A stretch of DNA of 64,000 nucleotides from Aristolochia californica. Taxonomy: Eukaryota > Streptophyta > Magnoliopsida > Piperales > Aristolochiaceae. A program made the translations under genes and the position numbers. The DNA is taken from NCBI GenBank assembly GCA_029961685.1, contig JARWKL010000007.1, forward strand, positions 8,951,406 to 9,015,405. The letters are read 5' to 3'. Shown here piece by piece: positions 56,467 through 64,000 of this stretch. The stretch's first letter is position 1; each line of letters starts with the position of its first letter. The notes below the pieces were generated by a model, which had not been told where the DNA came from, made no database searches, and saw only the letters and a program-made list of their open reading frames with translations.

Positions 56467-59142
56467 AAGAAAAAAGTATACATCTAAAATGGAAATGCAC
56501 AAATGTAGGGGAGATAATTAAAAAAAGTGACAATAATTTTTTAGAGATTGTAAAGTCTTTCTAGTTTTTATATATTAGGTTTTGCAATCGTCGGGAAAAG
56601 GCCAGGGGGGGGGGGGGGGGGGGGGGAATTTTAACTGAGTGTTGACTCCCAATCCATAAGTCATTTCTTACAAAATATAGCCCGTTATGCATAATTCATC
56701 GACGAATGCTTTACAATCATCTATGATTGTTAGGTCAACTTTTTCGTAAATGGGCCAAATAATGGCTTGTTTGACTCGGGTAAATATCCCACCACATGTT
56801 CACTTGAGAATCTAATGAGGTTTGGATCCATAGGTCATTTGAATCTTTAACATGTTTCAAGCATGCATATCCATATTTAAAACAAGTGTAGGATCAATTA
56901 GAAATCTCTTTCTTATAAAATTCCAAGCTATTAAGGTTGAACTAGTGGAATTTCCCAAACTTGGATATCAAAACTTTGGTGTTCATTTGTGATGTGTGAA
57001 TAAATTTTCTTCACTTACATTTGTTGTTGTTTTAAATTATTTGCAGACATAAACTCTAAATTTTTCATTTTTTTGTGATCTATTTGTCGTATCTTTTTGT
57101 TTACGAGATAAAGGAAAAAGTGAAAACTCAAGTTTTGATTTTAGAAAAAAATATACATCTAAAATTTAAATGCACAAGTGTAGAGATAGATAATTCCAAA
57201 AAGTGTATGTAATTTTTCGGGATCGTAAACTCTTTCTAGTTTTTATATATTATGCTTTGTAATCGTCGGGAAAAGGGGGAGGTGGGGGAATTTTTAACTG
57301 AGCGTTGACTCCCAATCCATAGGTCATTTCTTACAAAAATATAGTCCGTTACACATGATAGACTGATAAATCACTTTACAATCATCTTTGATTGTTATGT
57401 CAGTTTTTTTGTAAATTGGCAAAATAATGGCTTGTTTGGCTCAGGTAAATATCCCACAGCACAATCACTTGAGAATTTAATGAGGTTTGGATCCATAGGT
57501 CATTCGCATCTTTAACATGTTTCAAGTATGCATATCCATATTTAAAATATGTGCAGGATCTATTAGAAATCTTTTTCTTATAAAATTCCAAGCTATTAGG
57601 GTTGAACTTGTGGAATTTCCCAAACTTGGATATATAAACTTTTGTGTTGATTTGTGGTGTGTGAAAAAGTTTTCTTTATTTACATTTGTTGTTTTTTTAG
57701 ATTTTTTGCATACATAAACTCTAAAATTTTCATTTTGTTGTGATCTATTTGCCTTATCTTTTTGTTTACGAGATAAAGAGAAAAGTGAAAACTCAAGTTT
57801 TGATTTAACAAAAAAGTATACTACTAAAATGAAAATGCACAAATGTAGAGAGAGATAATTCCAAAAAGTGTATGTAATTTTTAGTGATTGTAAACCCTTT
57901 TTAGTTTTTATATATTAGGTTTTGCAATAGCCGAGAAAAGGGGGAGGACGAGAAATTTTTAAGTGAGTGTTGACTCCCAATCCATAAGTCATTTCTTTAA
58001 AAAATATAGCATGTTACTCATGATTGACCGATAAATTACTTTACAATCATCCATGATTGTTAGGTCAGGTTTTTTGTAAATGGGCAAAATAATGGCTTGT
58101 TTGACATGGGTAAATATCCCACCGCATGTTTACTTGAGAATTTAATGAGGTTTGGATCCATAGATCGTTTGCATGTTTAACATGTTTGAAGCATACATTT
58201 ATATCCATTTTTAAAACATGTGTAGGATCGATTAAATATCTCTTTCTTATAAAATTCCAATCTTTTAGGGTTGAACTAGTGGAATTTCCCAAACTTGGAC
58301 ATAAAAAATTTGGTGTTCATTTGTGGTGTGTGAATAAATTTTCTTTACTTACATTTGTTGTTGTTTTAAATGTTTTGTAGACATAAAATCTAAAATTTTC
58401 ATTTTGTTATGATCTATTTGCCTTATCTTTTTGTTTATGAGATAAAGGGAAAAGGAAAACTGAATTTTTGATTTAAGAAGAAAGTATACATCTAAAATGG
58501 AAATGCACAAATGTAGAAGGAAATAATCCAAAAAGTGTCTGTAACTTTTTGGGATTGTATACTCTTTCTAGTTTTTATATATTAGGTTTTGGAATCATTG
58601 GGAAAAGGGGGAGGTGGGGGAATTTTTAATTGAGTGTTGACTCCCAATCCATAAGTCATTTCTTACAAAAATATAGCCCATTACACATGATTGACCGATA
58701 AATCATTTTACAATCATCTGTGATTGTTAGGTACTCTTTTTTATAAATGGGCAAAATAATGGCTTGTTTGACTCGGGTAAATATCCCACCGCACGTTGAC
58801 TTGAGAACTTAATGAGGTTTGGATCCCTAGGTCATTTGCATCTTTAACATGTTTCAAGCATGCATATCCATATTTAAAATATGTGTAAGATTGATTCGAA
58901 ATCTCTTTCTTATAAAATTCCAAACTATTAGGGTTGAACTAGTGGAATTTCCCAAACTTGGATATCAAATCTTTTTAGTTCATTTGTTGTGTGTCATTAA
59001 ATTTTCTTCATTACAATTGTTGTTGTTTTAAAATTTTTGCATTCATAAACTCTAAAATTTTCATGTTGTTGTGGTCTATTTGGCTTATCTTTTTATTTAT
59101 GAGATAAAGGGAAAAGTGAAAAATCAAGTTTTAATTTAAAAA
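56467..59142. repeat. Satellite array, family B, segment 4
   Basis: Landmarks near 56893, 57556, 58220 and 58888 (spacing about 665 bp). Ends at TTTAAAAA, the H copy D junction. No gene is seen. Confidence 0.93.
56605..56626. repeat. Poly-G run (22 G) in satellite
   Basis: At the G-rich phase of a family B monomer, before AATTTTAACTGAGTG. Confidence 0.85.
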
Positions 59143-59537
59143 TGTTGAATTTATGGCAAAAAGAAAAACTTCATTGACTTGTTATAATCAGAGTACATGA
59201 ACCTCTATTTATTATAGAGGAAGGTAATAGAGTACAATTACAATAAAACTACCTATGTCACAATTACACCCAAACTCTAACTCTTAAAGATAAGTCCATG
59301 CATAATTAAATAAGTCAATATTGATAAAAGACAAACATGACTCAAACTAAAACTCTTCTAGGACGTGAACATAAGTTAAAGATGCCTTTGTGAGTCCTTC
59401 TTGATCTTCCAAGGGTCCTACTTCTTATGGGCTTGGGCCCATCTTGTGCACCTTTCTTGGTCGTGTGTACCATCTTATAATACCCTAAGATATGTGGGCC
59501 TTCCTTGGTTGTGTGGGCTGGATCCCGTCTTCCAACA
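59143..59537 (-). repeat. 3' LTR of H copy D
   Basis: 395 bp: shorter than 433 because about 38 bp are missing after GATCTTCCAA (59,402-59,411). The polypurine tract CTCCCCTTCAAGCTGGGGG is 59,538-59,556. Confidence 0.88.
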
Positions 59538-59556
59538 CTCCCCTTCAAGCTGGGGG

Positions 59557-59886
59557 TCAGAGAACATCATGAACTTCAAGCTTGCTGCAAATGATGTATA
59601 GAATCTTTTCGTATAAAATGGCACATCTTCCAATATGACTTCATCTTCCTACACTCCCCCTCATGCCACTGCGTCCTTCCATGAGGCCCTACTGGCATAA
59701 TATAAATGAGAGTAAAAATCACTCCTAGTTGATAAGACAATGCTCCATACTCCAATCCTAATGTTGGATGTAGGGCACACTCCGTCTACTGTAGGTAGTG
59801 TGTCTATCGGCATTGTTCTGAAGTGTCCATCACCGTGTCCCTCCACATAACAATAACTCTCAAGTGGTAGGATTAATAAAACCCAT

Positions 59887-59924
<38 letters not shown>

Positions 59925-61211
59925 AGTGGGTTTATTTATAATGGTGTCCCAATCCGAACACCGACCCTCATGGTATCCCAACCGTGATATTTGTGAGAGT
60001 TAAATTTATTAAGGTGTCCCATCCAGGCACCGACTCTCATGGTGTCCCAACCGTGATATTTTTGAGAGTCAAATTATTATGTTATGAGAAAAGGAACTGT
60101 GGCCACCTCTTCTTTAATAATAATGTTCCCAAAGAGACATAATAGTTGCTGCTGCACGACCATCTTCCAACTCATATAACATGAACCAAAATAATAAACC
60201 TTGTAAAAGGACCCATGAAATAGTCATAATCCGATATAAATATTTTTTATTAGATGCATAAGCTTCATCTTTTGTGCACCCCCTTTCTTAAATATTTTGG
60301 TCACATAAACTTTTCCACAACATATGGAATTAAATATTTCTTTCTTGTACTTCTTATTCTTCTCCCCCTAGACCTGGGAAGTAATGACAGTGACCCAGCT
60401 TGAACCAAATATCATAGATGTAGCCATAAACCCATATAACAGAGATGTATAGATAAGTTCTCAAACCAGGGAGAAGTGAGATATTTTCCTGATATATCAA
60501 CTCAAAAAGTGACGCAAAACAAAGGGCACAAATTCTGATTTTTCAACACAACAGAATACCAGCATGACCTTGGATTCTTCCAATGCGAATATATCTTTAA
60601 ATATAGATCAGATTGACATAGAATTTTCTCCTTCTGAAACTAGACACAAATACCTTTCATCCATGTATAACATCTCTTCATAAAATATACTTATCAGAAG
60701 ATGAATAATCTGATAGATTTCGGTCTCTGTCATCTGGCCGAACTAAACACTGTTTCTCCTTTTTTCCCACATGACCATTGACTCTTCCAAGATAAATATC
60801 TCCGTATAAAATATTCAGAACATTAATTGGTTAAATAGGTAATAAAATAGACTTACATATATGTCTGTTTTATATAATTCTTCATATAAAGTCTCGTTCT
60901 TGATAGGATAAAATACCTCAGAAATTGAAGCTTTCTATTGCTGTTCAAACCTCTTTTTTGCTTCAAATATCGATTTCTCTCTGTAGATAACTCTGATAAA
61001 AAATTGGTTGAATAGGTAAAAGAATAGACTTACAGATATTTCATTTGGTATATATCTCTCCATATAAAGTCTAGTTCTTGATAGCATAAAATACCTTGGA
61101 AACTGAAGCTTGCTACTGCAGCTAGAACCTTTTTGCAATATGACCTTCACTCATTCAAATATCAATATCTCTCTATAGATAACTCCGATTGGAAAACATC
61201 TTTTTTCCTTG
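59557..61211. other. H copy D interior
   Basis: Same order as copies A and B: second polypurine-like tract (about 59,650), GGTGTCCCAATCC repeats (about 59,941-60,075), and 180-190-bp units (about 60,730-61,200). It contains a 33-G run at 59,891-59,923. No coding region is recognised. Confidence 0.8.
59891..59923. repeat. Poly-G run (33 G) inside H copy D
   Basis: Between CCATTACC and TAGTGGGTTTATT. Copy A has only GGGGGG here and copy B has AATTGGG, so the expansion is private to copy D or artefactual. Confidence 0.85.
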
Positions 61212-61216
61212 GAAAG

Positions 61217-61414
61217 TGTAAAATAGACCTTCAATGAATTTTTTGATGATGTATTCTTCTCCATTTATGAGGCTATTTATAATACATTACAAGCTGATTT
61301 TATGATCAATTTAGATCCTAAAATCAAGGAATAAAATCATTGGATCAAGGAAAAATCCATTTCCTACAATCATGCTAATCAATTTACATACAGTTCATTA
61401 CAGGTTTGCAAACA
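61217..61414 (-). repeat. 3' LTR of F1 (H copy D)
   Basis: 198 bp ending GTTTGCAAACA. Minus TATAAATA is near 61,273. The polypurine tract TTCCCCCTCAAGTTC follows. Confidence 0.9.
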
Positions 61415-61427
61415 TTCCCCCTCAAGT

Positions 61428-61800
61428 TCATTCATAGATATCGATCATGCCCAACTTGTCAATTATACCATGAAATGACTTCCCTAATACTACCTTCGTG
61501 AGCATATCAGCCAGATGACTCTCAGATTGAATAAAGGAGAATTTTATAATCTTTGCATCGAGGTTCTCCTTGATGAAATGACGATCAACTTCAACATGTT
61601 TAGTGCGATCATGTTGAACCAAATTTTGTGCAATTATGATGGCTGGCTTGTTATCACAATGGAGATTCATAGGTTTGGCGTATTCTATCCCTAAGTCTCT
61701 CAGTATATTACTTATCCATACCAACTCGCATACACCATGAGCCATACGTCGAAATTCAGCTTCAACACTTGATCTTGATACTACCTTCTATTTTTTTCTT
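61428..61800 (-). pseudogene. F1 RNase H (H copy D)
   Basis: The 105-codon frame 61,428-61,745 is open to the natural end: VCELVWISNILRDLGIEYAKP, LHCDNKPAIIIAQN, HDRTKHVEVDRHFIKENLDAKIIKF, SHLADMLTKVVLG. It keeps the CDN Asp and is the best-preserved RNase H tail of the F1 copies here. The strand before it (61,746-61,800) has a stop. Confidence 0.87.
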
Positions 61801-62216
61801 TTCCACATGACAAGATTCCCTTCCACAATAGTAAAGTAACCCGACGTGGATCTTGTAGTTGTCTGATCACCTGCCCAATCAGAATTTGTACACAATCAGA
61901 ATTCTTTAAGTATCTCAAGATCCGATAGACTGCTTCCATATGTTCTTCACTTGGTGTATGCATGAACTGACTCACAATGCTCACTGTATATGCTACATTG
62001 GGCCTTGTGTGTGATAGGTAGATTAATCTTCCAACTAATTGCTGATAATGCCCTTTGTCTACTGAGGTTTGATTTGGGAGAATTTCGAGCTTATGATTCA
62101 TTTTCATGGGGCGTCTCTATTGGTTTACAATCAAGCATTAAGGTTTTGGCTAGAAGATCCAAACATATTTTGCTGTGAAAGGAAGGCTCCATGTTTTGAT
62201 CTAGCAACCTCAATTT

Positions 62217-62542
62217 TGTTGTGGTCCTGGGGTAAGTACCTATGTCTTCTGCTCCTAACAAGCCGGTCTTTTGGGTAGTATTGGCTAGGTACACAACAAT
62301 TTGGAATCAGAGCGGGCGCCACATCGTGAGTTCGAATCCCCGAGGCGTGAGTCCAGAGCGGAGGGGGCAACCTCACAGAAACTAGAGTGGGCCATCGCTA
62401 GGGTGTGGCTGCCGCTAGAGTGTGGGCACCGTGGTTGTCGGCTCATGAAGGTGGGTGTGATGTTGTGGTTCTGGGCTAAATACCTTTGTATTATGCTCCT
62501 AACAGGCTGGTCTTTTCGGTAGTATTGGCTAGGTACACAACA
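62217..62542 (+). mobile_element. TRIM, copy 2, inside F1 reverse transcriptase
   Basis: 326 bp: LTRs 62,217-62,298 and 62,461-62,542 (82 bp each, TGTTGTGGT to ACACAACA) and a PBS-like TTGGAATCAGAGCGGGCGCC at 62,301-62,320 (one mismatch to the tRNA-Met site). Flanks are AATTT (62,212-62,216) and AATTC (62,543-62,547), a 5-bp target duplication with one change. The uninterrupted site is visible in F1 copy B (CAATTCCCAAAA near 37,489). There is no coding capacity. The interior holds a Pol III B-box-like GTTCGAATCC near 62,332. Confidence 0.92.
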
Positions 62543-62716
62543 AATTCCCAAAAAATATTTTACTTGTCCTAGATATTTCATTTCGAATTTCATGGCTAAA
62601 TACTCCTGTAATGCTTGCATTTCACATGTGTCATCTCCTGTCACGACCATAACATCAACATATGCAATTAAAGCTGATACTTTTCCTTCTTTGTGTTTTA
62701 TAAACAAAGTATGATC

Positions 62717-62840
62717 TGAGTTACTTTTCTTATAGACAAACTCCTTCATCGTAGCCGGGAATCTCCCAAACCATGCTTTGAGTTACTTTGCTTATAGCCA
62801 AAGTCCTTCATCGTAGCCGAGAATTTCCCAAACCATGCTC
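62717..62840. repeat. 62-bp tandem duplication in F1 reverse transcriptase
   Basis: 62,717-62,778 and 62,779-62,840 both run TGAGTTACTTT to ACCATGCT. Copy B has this once (about 37,660-37,722). Confidence 0.9.
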
Positions 62841-63420
62841 TCAATGATTGTTTCATCCCATACAATGACTTCTTCAATTTACGTACTTCACCTTGACACA
62901 AAGAACCACTTTTAACTCTAGGTGGTAGCTCCATGTAGACTTCTTCTTTTAAGTCTCCATTGAGGAAGGAATTTTTAACAACAAATTGTTGCAGAGGCCA
63001 GTCTCGATTCACTGCAATAGATATAAGAATGCGAATAGTATTGATCTTATCTACTGGTGCAAAAATATCCTGATAGTCTATCCCATACCTTTGCGTATGT
63101 CACTTTGCAACTATCCGAGCTTTATATATGTCAATACTTCCATCCAGTTTGAGTTTCACTATGAACACCCATCGACATCCAATTGTTTTTACTCCTTTAG
63201 GTTGGGGAGCAAGTTCCCAAGTGGCATTCTTTTGTTGAGCCTCCATCTCTTAATTCATCTCCTTTTTCCATTTTGGATCAGCTAATGCATCCTGCACATT
63301 ACTAGGAATAGGAACTCTGGATAACAGATCAACAATAAATGCATACGATTTAGTCAACCTATGGGAGGACACATAGTTGTTGATTGAGTATTTGGTCTTG
63401 GCTTCAAGATCAGGTTCATA

Positions 63421-64000
63421 CTATTTTTTTGGAACTCTCCTATTCAATCTTTGTGGATATCTAGGGGTTATATTTTCTAAAGGAACACATGTTTCATTAG
63501 ACTCATCAAACACATGATTCGTATTTACATGAGGAACATTCTGGGTTGATTCTTCAGTTGTTGGTACAGACAGGGGCAACTCTGAGGGTTCTTCAGGAGA
63601 AATTAATGAATCACAATCATGTTGCACATCATGAACCTTGAAACATTCATTCACTACTTCTAACTCAATAAACTCTGAAGCTTCGCTATTTTCTTGTTGA
63701 AAACATTCTCTTCTGTTGAACTCTCCTCCTAAAGAGATTTCCAAGAGACTCCTCATGAATAATACGGCATTGATTTCTGGAAGGATACATCTAGAGTCAC
63801 ATGGTGCTTTTGGGTGTGTGGATCATATAACCGATATCCTTTTTGAAATTCAGAGTAGCCAACAAAGACAAATTGTTTGGCACATGGGTGAAGCTTATTT
63901 TGCAAGATTTTTGGAATATGAACATATGCGGTAGAACCAAAAATCTGGGGTTCAAGGTTCAAAAGATGGGGAAGTGAGATCAGGGATTGAAGCTTGCATT
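63421..64000 (-). pseudogene. F1 integrase C-terminus and linker (H copy D), partial
   Basis: 63,753-63,962 reads IFGSTAYVHIPKILQNKL, FVFVGYSEFQKGYRLYDP and HHVTLDVSF, the conserved copia integrase C-terminal block. 63,421-63,756 is the acidic linker towards reverse transcriptase, ending ITPRYPQRLNRR. Both frames are open but offset at their junction. The gene continues past the window edge. Confidence 0.85.

Larger units (their letters stand above)
61781..63330 (-). pseudogene. F1 reverse transcriptase (H copy D), split by a TRIM
   Basis: Pieces in order on minus: the N-terminal ALADPKWKKEM block with stops (about 63,050-63,320), 62,746-63,012 ([28 protein letters not shown]), 62,543-62,749 with the catalytic box at 62,651-62,662 reading YVDV instead of YVDD, then after the TRIM 61,781-62,107 ([25 protein letters not shown]). 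A 62-bp tandem duplication (62,717-62,840) adds another shift. It is dead at several points. Confidence 0.88.
59143..64000 (-). mobile_element. H copy D with nested F1 (runs off the window)
   Basis: 3' LTR 59,143-59,537, interior 59,557-61,211, F1 from 61,217 to beyond 64,000. The left junction is at the same satellite base as the other copies, with AAAAA in place of AAGAA. Confidence 0.9.
61217..64000 (-). mobile_element. Copia F1 in H copy D (3' LTR to integrase, continues)
   Basis: GAAAG at 61,212-61,216 then the LTR TGTAAAATAG, the same insertion point as in copies B and C. The order is LTR, polypurine tract, RNase H, reverse transcriptase split by a TRIM, then the integrase C-terminus at the window edge. 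Confidence 0.92.

Noticed and set aside
22816..59142. A recurring 60-75 aa minus-strand frame in satellite B (KHVKDANDLWIQTSLNSQVNVRWDIYPSQ type) that might be a conserved small protein
   Set aside because: No single sequence is kept: family A reads the same DNA in another frame after a 22-bp length difference, many copies have stops, and similarity simply follows DNA identity between monomers.
62301..62345. A tRNA gene, suggested by GTTCGAATCC with a nearby TGGAATCAGAG
   Set aside because: No cloverleaf can be drawn. The first motif is the primer-binding site of a TRIM and the second stands alone.

Overview
This window looks like plant nuclear heterochromatin. I see no intact cellular gene. 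Evidence for a flowering plant is the tRNA-Met-primed Ty1/copia elements, TRIM elements, a caulimovirid-type endogenous pararetrovirus, a plastid 23S rRNA fragment and TTTAGGG telomere-type motifs. The species cannot be named from sequence alone. Nearly all short open frames are chance frames in satellite DNA or decayed retroelement fragments.

Layout. 1-14,169: satellite family A, monomers of about 680 bp. 14,170-17,165: a purine-biased minisatellite with a 19-20 bp period, built from two copies of a higher-order unit of about 1.55 kb. 17,166-19,427: a rearranged pararetrovirus fragment (capsid zinc-finger end, telomere-like repeats, primer-binding site, leader, broken movement protein, spacer; no reverse transcriptase). 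19,428-20,359: family A again. 20,360-22,815: truncated copia element (family F2). From 22,816 the satellite is a second subfamily, B (about 660 bp). The B arrays lie at 22,816-25,617, 28,347-34,705 (with a plastid rRNA insert at 33,421-33,665), 42,328-45,909 and 56,467-59,142.

The B arrays alternate with four copies of a non-autonomous LTR element, here called H: copy A 25,618-28,346, copy B 34,706-42,327, copy C 45,910-56,466, copy D 59,143 to beyond the window. Every readable H/satellite junction falls at the same base of the monomer, beside AAGAA or a one-base variant, so the copies look like amplification of one insertion together with its satellite. Copy A is empty. Copies B, C and D carry a second copia element (F1) at one shared internal site; the GAAAG duplication is intact on both sides in B and on the left in D. 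Copy C also holds F2 copia pieces around one shared LTR, a GC-richer LTR-element fragment and a TRIM. Copy D has another TRIM inside the F1 reverse transcriptase, giving four nested levels.

The copia proteins (gag, protease, integrase, reverse transcriptase, RNase H, all on the minus strand) are broken by stops, frameshifts and catalytic changes. The features most worth following are the H-satellite macrosatellite, the 1.55-kb minisatellite unit, the permuted pararetrovirus with telomere-like DNA at its junction, and the promoter-like motifs of H. I did not find a convincing new protein-coding system.
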